This document shows, piece after piece, positions 6,921 to 14,285 of a stretch of 64,000 bases of DNA. Where the stretch lies: positions 2,170,001-2,234,000 of the forward strand of contig OZ245326.1 of assembly GCA_965225915.1 (NCBI GenBank), in the 5' to 3' direction. The DNA is from JAAXHH01 sp965225915. GTDB lineage: Bacteria; JAAXHH01. A program made the position numbers and the translations under genes. Each line of letters begins with the position of its first letter. Within the stretch, counting starts at the first letter, position 1. The notes below the pieces were generated by a model, which was not told where the DNA came from, made no database searches, and saw only the letters and a program-made list of their open reading frames with translations.

Positions 6921-8693
6921 CTACCGTCGGAGGCGAATATGAAGTTCCCGAAGCTGTTTTTCGCTGACCTCTCCCGGCGCACCCATCAGCAGATCCTGGG
7001 CGTTCTGGTTCAAGGGAAAGGCGATCACTTCCCGGAGATTCGATTCGTCTGTGAGGAGCATGACGATACGGTCCACGCCGGGCGCGATGCCGCCGTGGGG
7101 CGGCGCGCCGTATTTCAGCGCGCTGATCATCCCGCCGAATTCCGCGTCGACTTCACTGGCGTTATAGCCGGCAATTTCAAAGGCCCGGTACATGATATCG
7201 GGTCGATGGTTCCGGATGGCGCCGCTGGACAGTTCCGTACCGTTGCAGACGATGTCGTACTGGTAGGCCAGAACCTCGAGGGGAGGGGTGTTTTCGAGGG
7301 CTTCCAAACCGCCCTGGGGCATGGAGAAGGGATTGTGCGAGAAGATCACTTTTCCCGTTTCCGCATCGTATTCGTACATGGGAAAATCAACGATCCAGCA
7401 GAAACGGTAGGCCTTCGATTCTCTCAATGACAGCAGGTCGGCGAAGTGCAGCCTGAGCTTTCCCGCCACGTCGCTAGCCCGGTCCTCCGTGTCGGCGACG
7501 AAGAACCACGAGGAGCCCGGTTCGGGTTCAATGGTGGATTTCAAACGCTCGAGGGTCTTCTCGTCCAACGCGCGGGCGATGGATCCCTTGACCCCGTCGT
7601 CGCTGAATGAAATGTAGGCCGCTCCCCTTCCCCGGAATTCCTCCTTCACGGTCCGGTCCAGGTTGTCGAAGAAACTGCGGGGCCGTGGGGCCACGCCAGG
7701 GACTGCCAGTACCCGGACCACGCCGCCTTTCTCCACGATCTGGCGAAAGGCATTGAATTCGGATTCCCTGAAGGCTTCGGTTGCGTCTTCGATCTCCAGG
7801 TCGAACCGTAGGTCGGGTTTGTCGGTTCCGTACCGGAGCATCGCGTGACGGTACGGGATGCGCGGGAAGGGCGGGGTTGTGACATTCCAGTCGCTGAATT
7901 CCGTGAATAGGCCGTAGAAGAGCGTTTCCAGCGCTTCGAAAACGTCATCCTGCTCGACAAAAGACATCTCCACGTCCAGCTGGTAGAACTCGCCCGGCGA
8001 CCGGTCCGCCCGGGCGTCTTCATCCCGAAAGCACGGGGCAATCTGGAAGTACCGGTCGAATCCGGATATCATCAGCAGCTGCTTGAACTGCTGGGGTGCC
8101 TGGGGAAGGGCGTAGAACTTACCGGGATGTACACGGCTCGGGACCAGGTAGTCCCGGGCCCCTTCGGGCGAACTGCTTGTAAGGATGGGCGTATTGAATT
8201 CATTGAAACCCAGTTCCGTCATGCGGCGCCGAATGCTCGCCACGATACGCGACCGCATGATGATGTTGTTGTGCAGGCGATGGCGGCGGAGATCGAGCAT
8301 GCGGTACGTCAACCGGGTGGCTTCCGGATATTCCCTATCGTCCGCGACGGACAAAGGCAGGGCGTCCGCCGCGCTGAGCACCGTCAGGGAATCGGCTTTT
8401 ACTTCGATGTGTCCGGTTGGCAGGTTGGGGTTGATCGCTTCTTCCGACCGCAGGATCACCTCCCCGGTGAAGGTGGCGACGGTCTCCGAGCGCAGGTCGC
8501 CCGCCTCCTCGTGAAATCCGCTTTCCGGCGTGACGACGATCTGCGTGATCCCGTAATGATCTCTCAGATCGATGAAGAGCAGACCGCCATGGTCCCGCTT
8601 CCGGTGTACCCAGCCGGCAAGCCTCACCGGCGTTCCCTCGTCGCTTTGCCTCAATTCACCGCAGGTGTGTGTTCTGTATGGGTGGTCTTTCAT
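6921..8693 (-). CDS. aspS: Aspartate--tRNA ligase
   Basis: Class II synthetase charging tRNA-Asp. The 590-residue bacterial form has an N-terminal OB-fold (VRLAGWVHRKRDHGGLLFIDLRD, about 22-44), the motif 2 region (APCFRDEDARADRSPGEFYQLDVEMSF), the bacterial GAD insertion in the middle, and motif 3 near the C-terminus (GGIAPGVDRIVMLLTDE). It is the last gene of the minus-strand run starting at the DUF624 gene, 34 bp after a sugar-isomerase gene. Whether it is discriminating or also charges tRNA-Asn cannot be read from the sequence alone. Confidence 0.97.
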   Translation of the reverse strand: MKDHPYRTHTCGELRQSDEGTPVRLAGWVHRKRDHGGLLFIDLRDHYGITQIVVTPESGFHEEAGDLRSETVATFTGEVILRSEEAINPNLPTGHIEVKADSLTVLSAADALPLSVADDREYPEATRLTYRMLDLRRHRLHNNIIMRSRIVASIRRRMTELGFNEFNTPILTSSSPEGARDYLVPSRVHPGKFYALPQAPQQFKQLLMISGFDRYFQIAPCFRDEDARADRSPGEFYQLDVEMSFVEQDDVFEALETLFYGLFTEFSDWNVTTPPFPRIPYRHAMLRYGTDKPDLRFDLEIEDATEAFRESEFNAFRQIVEKGGVVRVLAVPGVAPRPRSFFDNLDRTVKEEFRGRGAAYISFSDDGVKGSIARALDEKTLERLKSTIEPEPGSSWFFVADTEDRASDVAGKLRLHFADLLSLRESKAYRFCWIVDFPMYEYDAETGKVIFSHNPFSMPQGGLEALENTPPLEVLAYQYDIVCNGTELSSGAIRNHRPDIMYRAFEIAGYNASEVDAEFGGMISALKYGAPPHGGIAPGVDRIVMLLTDESNLREVIAFPLNQNAQDLLMGAPGEVSEKQLRELHIRLRR

Positions 8694-8727
8694 CGACGGA
8701 TCCTTTCTCTCATGTCCTGTCGAACTT

Positions 8728-9612
8728 CTACGCGGGTCGATCTACGCCCAGTTCGGTCAAAAGGTCCAGCGTGTTCTTAATGCATATCCTGGAGGCCGCT
8801 TCCCCCGCCTCTGAAAATTGTTTTCCCCCGGGCCGGTCCAGCAGAGCCTGTTCAATCTGCTCCGGTCCGATGCGCCAGTGGGTCTCGAGGGACAGGCAAC
8901 CTTCGTAGCCCTGCTCGACCAGGTCTGCGAACTGTCCGCGATAGTCGATGTCGCCTTCGCACATGGGCACGCAGACATCGCCCGCGGCCGTACCCCTGAT
9001 CCCATCCTTGAAGTGCATATGGCACATGTCCGACCGGATATGATCGTACCCGTCTGGATATGGTTTCTGTCCGTCGTCGGCGAACAACTCGTTGCAGGGA
9101 TCCCAGAGCGGCTTGACGACCGGCGTTGCCAGGGCGTCGACCATGCGGCGCGTCTCCGCGCCGGTTCCGACCATGGTGGACGCTTCGTTTTCCAGTCCCA
9201 GTACGACCCCCTCGCCCTCGGCGATCCGTACGGGTTCCCCGTACCTGGCGACAATCCGGTCCCAGTATTTCTGGAGGGGATCCTTTTTCCAGAAGGCGAA
9301 GACGCGGACCAGCCGTGTGTCCAGGCTTTGGGCGACCCGTATGCACCTGCGGAGGATATCGAGATGTTCGCGGCACGAGGCTTCGTCATCGATATCGCAC
9401 TTGTAGAACGGCGGTGCCACGCCGACGACCGACAGTCCGGCCTCGCCGGTTCTGTCCTTGATCAGCGCGATCTCGTCGTCGTCGAGATCCTGGGGCGGCT
9501 TGTCCCAGATCGATCTGATCTCGATCCCATCCAGGTTGAAATCCCGTGCGAATGCAATGACCGCTTCCAGGTCCTGTGACACCTCGTCGGTGATAACGGC
9601 TATCGATAACAT
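8728..9612 (-). CDS. Sugar phosphate isomerase/epimerase (xylose-isomerase-like TIM barrel)
   Basis: A 294-residue protein of the AP-endonuclease-2/xylose-isomerase-like TIM-barrel family. The N-terminus MLSIAVITDEVSQDLEAVIAFARDFNLDGIEIR is typical. Likely divalent-metal ligands are in LGLENEAS (Glu), LWDPCN (Asp), CHMHFKDG (His) and LSLETHW (Glu). The substrate is unknown; relatives act on keto-sugars, inosose or hydroxypyruvate. It lies 18 bp after the phosphatase gene and 34 bp before aspS, so it appears to be co-transcribed. A second member of the family is at 49907-50908. Confidence 0.85.
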   Translation of the reverse strand: MLSIAVITDEVSQDLEAVIAFARDFNLDGIEIRSIWDKPPQDLDDDEIALIKDRTGEAGLSVVGVAPPFYKCDIDDEASCREHLDILRRCIRVAQSLDTRLVRVFAFWKKDPLQKYWDRIVARYGEPVRIAEGEGVVLGLENEASTMVGTGAETRRMVDALATPVVKPLWDPCNELFADDGQKPYPDGYDHIRSDMCHMHFKDGIRGTAAGDVCVPMCEGDIDYRGQFADLVEQGYEGCLSLETHWRIGPEQIEQALLDRPGGKQFSEAGEAASRICIKNTLDLLTELGVDRPA

Positions 9613-9629
9613 GGGACCGGTGATCTCCT

Positions 9630-10124
9630 TTACGCGTCGTGTTTGGCCAGGCGTTCGGCGAATCGAAAAACCGACGATTCCTGGTCAAACGTTTCCACCG
9701 ATCCGGGACGGTTGGTGCGGATTTCCTCTATGGCGGCTTCCGGCGTAGATCCCCGCCATACGAGATATCCCGCCAGCACGGTACCGGTACGACCTATACC
9801 CGCCATGCAATGCACGGCCACGCCTCCCTGTTCGATTTGTTCATCTATATAAAGAACGGCCCGTCGTATCTGTTCCGGTGTGGGTGCGGTCATGTCCTCC
9901 ACCGGAAGATGCAGGCTATGGAGCCCGCAACGCTCCAGCGTCTCCCCGTGCAGCGGATCGCGCGTCAGTGATACCACTGTATTCACGCCCAGTTGCTTCA
10001 AGCTCATCAGGTCACGCTTCAAGTCCTGGTCCCCCCCTCCACCGGCGTGCGGACGATAGGCGCTCGTGGGCAGGGCCATGCCGGCCAGCCGCCTGGGAAT
10101 GACCCAGGTGAAGTTCCTCAGCAT
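9630..10124 (-). CDS. Dual-specificity protein phosphatase-like protein
   Basis: A 164-residue cysteine-based phosphatase. The P-loop VHCMAGIGRTGT has the Cx5R signature (C106, R112), and D77 in VEDMTAP is a likely general acid. This matches the compact eukaryote-like DSP/KAP family in bacteria. Its substrate (protein, phosphoinositide or nucleotide) cannot be told. It lies between a small membrane-protein gene and a sugar-isomerase gene in an otherwise nucleotide/translation operon. There is no signal peptide, so it is probably cytosolic. Confidence 0.88.
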   Translation of the reverse strand: MLRNFTWVIPRRLAGMALPTSAYRPHAGGGGDQDLKRDLMSLKQLGVNTVVSLTRDPLHGETLERCGLHSLHLPVEDMTAPTPEQIRRAVLYIDEQIEQGGVAVHCMAGIGRTGTVLAGYLVWRGSTPEAAIEEIRTNRPGSVETFDQESSVFRFAERLAKHDA

Positions 10125-10139
10125 CCAGTACTCCCTGTG

Positions 10140-10340
10140 TCACTTTTCGGGGATGTCCTCGAACCGGCCTTCCACGATATTCTTCGGATCGATGGTCGTC
10201 TTAGGCGTCTTCGGCGTCTTCGGTTTCGGCTCGGAAGCCGGCCTGGGGGCACGGGTGATCATGGCGGCCAGGAAACGGAGGGCCTGTTGTATCAAGATCC
10301 CCGCCAGAAACCTTAAAACGAACCTCAATATGTAGTGCAT
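10140..10340 (-). CDS. Small membrane-anchored protein, unknown function
   Basis: A 66-residue protein not assigned to a named family. Residues 1-28 form a hydrophobic, Arg-containing helix (MHYILRFVLRFLAGILIQQALRF in shorter stretches). A Pro/Lys/Thr-rich linker with KTPKTPKTT follows, then an acidic tail IVEGRFEDIPEK. Similar tails (AEFEDI-like) occur in small proteins of FCB bacteria. It is 4 bp after tmk and 15 bp before the phosphatase, with AGGTAAAG upstream. Real coding is supported by the tight packing. Confidence 0.6.
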   Translation of the reverse strand: MHYILRFVLRFLAGILIQQALRFLAAMITRAPRPASEPKPKTPKTPKTTIDPKNIVEGRFEDIPEK

Positions 10341-10344
10341 GGCT

Positions 10345-11007
10345 TTACCTGCCGCTGTAGGGTTGCATCACTTCTTTCACCCGCTCGCGTATTTCGGTCT
10401 GCACTTCGTCGGGCGGGCGCGCACCATTAATGATCTCAATGCGTTCCAGGGTTTTTCTGCGGTGCGCCAGTTCCTGGTAATTCGTGCGGATGGCGCGGAG
10501 ACTTTCCAGTTCTTCGAACAACTCCGTATTCGCCCGCGACCGGTGTATGCGTTCCATGCAGACTTCGGCGGGCACATCGATCAGCAGCGTCAGGTCCGGA
10601 TGTATCGCCTTGGCGTTGATCGACTCAATCCAGTCCAGATCGCCGGGCATCTCCTGCCATTGATAGGCAAACGAGGAGAGATAGTAACGGTCGCACAGTA
10701 CGGGGATTCCGCGTTGAATATTGGATTCGATTTCCGATTTGACGTGGTCGAACCGGTCGGCGGCGAATAAAAGCGCGTGGCAAACTCCGTCGAGTTCCAC
10801 CCTGCGCTGAAGGGCTTCCTTCAACAGCCTGCCTATGGGGCGGTTCGTAGGTTCCCCGGTGGTATGAACGGAACATCCGTACCAAGCTTCCATCCACTGG
10901 TGAAGCTGTTTCAACTGGGTCGTCTTGCCCGCGCCGTCGATCCCTTCGATCACGATGAAAGGCGCGACGGTGTCCCCGGAATCGCCGCGGGCCTCCTTCC
11001 CCTTCAT
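10345..11007 (-). CDS. tmk: Thymidylate kinase
   Basis: Phosphorylates dTMP to dTDP. The 220-residue protein has a P-loop EGIDGAGKTT (21-30), a TGEPTNRPIGRLLKE segment, the DRYYLSSFAYQ motif, and a LID region with HRSRANTELFE. The ATG at 11007 overlaps the stop codon of the upstream gene (ATGA), which argues for translational coupling. An alternative ATG at 11040 would add 11 residues and a 37-bp overlap. Confidence 0.92.
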   Translation of the reverse strand: MKGKEARGDSGDTVAPFIVIEGIDGAGKTTQLKQLHQWMEAWYGCSVHTTGEPTNRPIGRLLKEALQRRVELDGVCHALLFAADRFDHVKSEIESNIQRGIPVLCDRYYLSSFAYQWQEMPGDLDWIESINAKAIHPDLTLLIDVPAEVCMERIHRSRANTELFEELESLRAIRTNYQELAHRRKTLERIEIINGARPPDEVQTEIRERVKEVMQPYSGR

Positions 11008-11684
11008 GAATACCCCCATGGACGTAGCAGGTCCCGCCATCCCCGTGCTTCTTCCAGGACATTCGTGTCCGTGAGATCATAGCGTTTCTGAATCTCCCTC
11101 AGACCGGTACTGAACAGCACGCCCGTGGCCCCGACGCCGAGAAAGATCATCCCGACTCCGCTGGCCAGGCTGAAGACCATGGTGAGGAAACCGGCCAGCA
11201 ACAGCATGAAGGAATACCTCGCGTTGTCCATAACCAGGAATACGCCTGATCGAATGATCTGCTTTACGGGCGCCTGGCTTCGCTGCATCAGCGGAAAGGT
11301 GTAAACGCCCGTCAGACCCACGAAAACGATCAGCCACATCATCACGCCGCTCAGGATCGCGCCCGCCCAGGGCCAGTCTTCCATGATACGTACGTAGAAA
11401 ACTACATTGGCCGCAAGGAGGAGCACAGCGCCGGCATACAACGCGCAAAGACGAAAACACCGGCTCAGGTCCCCACGGCTGTGGGAGAAGAAATCCCGTA
11501 TGCCTGTTTCTTCGTAGGCCGCGATTCGTCCCGTGACCCGGAACAGTCCGGCGAAGGCAAGGGGAAGGGTGACCAGGGGGAGTACCAACAATACCCAGAG
11601 GATGTTAATCACGATCAGGGTTCCCAGGTAATCATAGGTATTCCAGAACCATTTTTTAAACAGCCCGGGTTCCTTGTCCTGCAT
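11004..11684 (-). CDS. DUF624/YesL-like membrane protein
   Basis: A 226-residue integral membrane protein with about five or six hydrophobic segments. The start MQDKEPGLFKKWFWNTYDYLGTL, then IVINILWVLLVLPLVTLPLAFAGLF and a cytosolic patch GIRDFFSHSR, resemble the DUF624 (YesL) family, whose role is unknown but often linked to carbohydrate transport loci. The ATG at 11684 has AAAGGT upstream; an in-frame start 30 bases earlier lacks one. It is first in the operon leading to tmk and aspS. Confidence 0.7.
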   Translation of the reverse strand: MQDKEPGLFKKWFWNTYDYLGTLIVINILWVLLVLPLVTLPLAFAGLFRVTGRIAAYEETGIRDFFSHSRGDLSRCFRLCALYAGAVLLLAANVVFYVRIMEDWPWAGAILSGVMMWLIVFVGLTGVYTFPLMQRSQAPVKQIIRSGVFLVMDNARYSFMLLLAGFLTMVFSLASGVGMIFLGVGATGVLFSTGLREIQKRYDLTDTNVLEEARGWRDLLRPWGYS

Positions 11685-11759
11685 AGACGGCGTACCTTTA
11701 CATGCGGCTTGCAAAAATCCGTGTCCACCGGCCGACCTGGCCGGCTCAACAACGCCTGC

Positions 11760-11788
11760 ATGGTACAGGCTGACCCTCTGGTTCGCAA
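11760..11788 (-). promoter_or_regulatory. Possible promoter of the DUF624-tmk-aspS operon
   Basis: On the minus strand TTGCGA (11788-11783), a 17-bp spacer and TACCAT (11765-11760), about 75 bp before the first gene. It lies back to back with the strong trp promoter. Both hexamers deviate from consensus, so this is a modest candidate. Confidence 0.35.
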
Positions 11789-11811
11789 CAGTTTTCTTGG
11801 TGATAAAAACC

Positions 11812-11840
11812 TTGACTTCAACGGCGGAGCGCTCTATATT
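11812..11840 (+). promoter_or_regulatory. Sigma-70 promoter of the aromatic supra-operon
   Basis: TTGACT (11812-11817), a 17-bp spacer and TATATT (11835-11840). The predicted transcription start is near 11847, about 50 bases before the leader-peptide ATG and 320 bases before trpE. No palindromic TrpR-like operator was recognised around it. Confidence 0.85.
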
Positions 11841-11897
11841 GGCCCCATTCTACAGTCATACCTGTCGAACAGGTCGTACATTTGAGTCTGGACTGAA

Positions 11898-12017
11898 ATG
11901 ACAGCCGTCAACTCCTCCCGGTCATCCCTATTCAGCTATTGGTGGAAGCAGAGCGATCTGTTTACCTGGTGGCCTTTTTATGGGAAGAGGCGGCATGTCA
12001 TGCGAAGCGGCGCCTGA
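11898..12017 (+). CDS. trpL: Aromatic-rich leader peptide of the trp/aro operon
   Basis: A 39-codon open frame with ATG at 11898 and TGA at 12015. It encodes ...LFSYWWKQSD then LFTWWPFYGKRR..., with two adjacent Trp-Trp pairs (W15-W16, W24-W25), three Phe and two Tyr: nine aromatic residues in a 17-residue stretch. It sits between a strong promoter and an intrinsic terminator upstream of trpE, the hallmark of ribosome-mediated attenuation. The Shine-Dalgarno site is weak (TGGA about 6 bases before ATG). The Phe and Tyr codons suggest it may respond to more than Trp, in line with the pathway genes downstream. Confidence 0.85.
   Translation: MTAVNSSRSSLFSYWWKQSDLFTWWPFYGKRRHVMRSGA
11972..11991 (+). 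promoter_or_regulatory. Leader pause hairpin (1:2) and antiterminator strand
   Basis: GCCTTTT (11972-11978) pairs with AAGAGGC (11985-11991), with one G-U pair, to give the 1:2 hairpin. Its 5' arm overlaps the last base of the W25 codon and the Pro-Phe codons. The segment GGGAAGAGGC (11982-11991) can instead pair with GCCTCTACCC (12051-12060), nine pairs and one A-A mismatch, and thereby break the terminator. A ribosome stalled at W24-W25 would mask the first arm and favour the antiterminator. The pairing was read by eye. Confidence 0.65.
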
Positions 12018-12049
12018 CTGAAGTAAGTTCATCCTTCGTTGATTTGACC

Positions 12050-12082
12050 GGCCTCTACCCTCATAAGGTAGCGGCCTTTTTT
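12050..12082 (+). terminator. Attenuator terminator (3:4) before trpE
   Basis: GGCCTCTACC (12050-12059) pairs with GGTAGCGGCC (12067-12076), nine pairs and one U-C mismatch, loop of 7. Six U (12077-12082) then G and four more U follow. Being 83 bp upstream of trpE, and overlapping the antiterminator pairing, it is a regulated attenuator, not an end of transcription. Confidence 0.85.
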
Positions 12083-12165
12083 GTTTTATATGGAAAACAA
12101 CACGATGGGTCGCTCGAAGTAGAGGATATCGCAGGGGATTCGCACCACGTAAAGGTTCTGCAACC

Positions 12166-13653
12166 ATGTACAGAACATCCTACGACACCTTTCTGGAGTA
12201 CAACAGGCAACCTGATTTCCCGCTGGTTCCCATCTGGCACGAACGCGACCTGACGGATGAAACGCCCGAGGAGACATTCCACAGGATATGCGCGGGATAC
12301 CGTTACGCGTTTTTGCTGGAGAGTATGGAAGGCGATCAGAAGACGGCCAGGTACTCCTTCGTGGGCGCGGATCCCTTCGAACGAATCGTCGGAACGAAAC
12401 ACGGGATCAACCGGATCAACGACCGGGGCGTCCTGACGCTGAAGGGCAACCCCATCAAGCTGATGCGGGAGATCATGAAGGAATACCGGACCCCCGTACT
12501 CGAAAATCTGCCCCGGTTTACGGGAGGCGCCGTGGGTTACTTCGGGTATGACATCGTGCGGCATTTCGAAGAGATCTCGGACGACAATCCCGATGACCTG
12601 ATGATGCCCGACCTGCATTTCATCGTGGCGGGGAAGATCGTGGTTTTCGACCATGCGCGCAAGCGCATGTACGTGATCGTCAACATGCTGTCCAATACCA
12701 CCGATCCAGCATCCGCCTATAAGCAGGGCATGACCCAGGTAGACGACATGCTGGAGCGGATGGACCGGCCGTTGCCAGTCACGCATTCTTTAGACGTAGG
12801 CGCATCCACGGATACAGATCGCGTCGTTTCTTCCAACATGTCCCGCGGCGACTTCGAGGACATCGTGCGTACGGCCAAGGAATACATCGCGGCGGGCGAC
12901 ATCTTCCAGGTGGTGCTGTCCCAGCGGTTCAGCATGGAAATCGACCAGGATCCCTTCGACGTATACCGGGTGCTGGCCAGGCTGAATCCGTCGCCCTACC
13001 TGTTCTACCTGCGGCTGGACGACGTGCATATCGTGGGCGCCTCGCCCGAGACGATGGTGCTCGCGGAAAACCGGAGGGTGACGGTGAGGCCTCTCGCCGG
13101 GACGTGCCGACGTGGAATCGACGAAGCCGAAGACCGGGTGTTGATCGAAGAGATGCTGAACGATCCAAAGGAGCGCGCGGAGCACGTGATGCTGGTGGAC
13201 CTGGGCCGAAACGATATCGGCCGAATCTGCGAGTATGGTTCGGTGCGAACGACGGAATTGATGGGCATAGAGCGATATTCCCACGTGAGCCATATCGTAT
13301 CGAACGTGGAGGGACGTCTCAGGGACGGCATAGATGGTTTCGACGTACTGGAAGCGACCTTTCCAGCAGGGACCCTTTCCGGCGCGCCGAAAATACGGGC
13401 CATGGAAATCATCGACGAACAGGAGTCCGCGCGGCGTGGCGTGTACGGCGGCGCATTGGGCTATATCGGTTTTTCCGACAATCTCGACCTGTGCATCACC
13501 ATACGGACGATGGTCATAAAAGACGGTCAGGCCTACATCCAGGCGGGCGCCGGCATCGTCGCGGACTCGGATCCCCGGAAAGAGTACGACGAGTGCTGGA
13601 AGAAGGCCGAGGCGCTGCTCCGGGCCTTGAAGGAATCCGAGGTGGTATCATGA
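12166..13653 (+). CDS. trpE: Anthranilate synthase component I
   Basis: Converts chorismate and glutamine-derived ammonia to anthranilate with TrpG. At 495 residues it is full length. The Trp feedback-site motif LLES is at 50-53, and the chorismate-binding fold has SPETMV, the catalytic region PLAGTCRRG (309-317), EHVMLVDLGRND and GTLSGAPKIRAMEI. The position usually Arg in PxAGTRxRG is Cys (C314). AAAGG lies upstream of the ATG. It is the first structural gene after the attenuator, and its stop overlaps the trpG start (ATGA). Confidence 0.97.
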   Translation: MYRTSYDTFLEYNRQPDFPLVPIWHERDLTDETPEETFHRICAGYRYAFLLESMEGDQKTARYSFVGADPFERIVGTKHGINRINDRGVLTLKGNPIKLMREIMKEYRTPVLENLPRFTGGAVGYFGYDIVRHFEEISDDNPDDLMMPDLHFIVAGKIVVFDHARKRMYVIVNMLSNTTDPASAYKQGMTQVDDMLERMDRPLPVTHSLDVGASTDTDRVVSSNMSRGDFEDIVRTAKEYIAAGDIFQVVLSQRFSMEIDQDPFDVYRVLARLNPSPYLFYLRLDDVHIVGASPETMVLAENRRVTVRPLAGTCRRGIDEAEDRVLIEEMLNDPKERAEHVMLVDLGRNDIGRICEYGSVRTTELMGIERYSHVSHIVSNVEGRLRDGIDGFDVLEATFPAGTLSGAPKIRAMEIIDEQESARRGVYGGALGYIGFSDNLDLCITIRTMVIKDGQAYIQAGAGIVADSDPRKEYDECWKKAEALLRALKESEVVS

Positions 13654-14222
13654 TTCTGGTCATCGACAACTACGATTCGTTTACCTACAACCTGGTACAG
13701 TACCTTGGGGAACTGGGTCAGCAGGTTACCGTGCACCGCAACGACCGGATCTCCGTCACCGGTATCGGGGCACTCGCCCCGGATCACCTGGTAATTTCGC
13801 CGGGGCCGTGCACACCCGATGAGGCGGGGGTGTCCGTCGATGCGGTCCGGCACTTCTCAGGACGGCTGCCTATCCTGGGCGTCTGCCTGGGACACCAGTC
13901 CATCGCCCAGGCCTTCGGCGGGCGTATCGTCCGGGCCCCCCAGCCTGTGCACGGGAAGACCTCTTCGATCGCCCACGATGGCGAATCCATCTACGACCGT
14001 TTGCCGAATCCCTTTACGGCGACGCGTTATCATTCGTTGACCGTGGAAAAAGAGACGCTGCCCGAGAGCCTGGAAGTGACCGCCCATTCGGAGGACGGCT
14101 TGATCATGGGACTCAGGCACGTTTCCCTGCCTGTTTTCGGTGTGCAGTTTCATCCGGAGTCCATACTGACTGAAGTCGGAAAGCAACTACTGCGGAATTT
14201 CGTAGCGTTGAAAGGCATATGA
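13650..14222 (+). CDS. trpG: Anthranilate synthase component II (glutamine amidotransferase)
   Basis: Supplies ammonia from glutamine to TrpE. The 190-residue class I amidotransferase begins MILVIDNYDSFTYNLVQYL. The triad is C79 (GVCLGHQS), H168 and E170 (FHPESI). Related PabA proteins can serve both anthranilate and aminodeoxychorismate synthases; no pabB is in this window, so a dual role is possible. The start overlaps the trpE stop by 4 bases, implying coupled synthesis of the two subunits. Confidence 0.96.
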   Translation: MILVIDNYDSFTYNLVQYLGELGQQVTVHRNDRISVTGIGALAPDHLVISPGPCTPDEAGVSVDAVRHFSGRLPILGVCLGHQSIAQAFGGRIVRAPQPVHGKTSSIAHDGESIYDRLPNPFTATRYHSLTVEKETLPESLEVTAHSEDGLIMGLRHVSLPVFGVQFHPESILTEVGKQLLRNFVALKGI

Positions 14223-14285
14223 AACAGCCCGATGTCATCCTGAAACGGGGTGCCGGTTCCTGTAACTCGACGTAGAAAGGATTCC

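Noticed and set aside
11847..12165. T-box or Trp riboswitch in the trp leader
   Set aside because: No T-box core motif or specifier-loop arrangement was recognised; the coding leader with competing stems fits ribosome-mediated attenuation.
11939..12253. 104-codon frame overlapping the trp leader and the trpE start
   Set aside because: It runs through the terminator hairpin and into trpE in another frame; the 39-codon Trp-rich frame explains the region.
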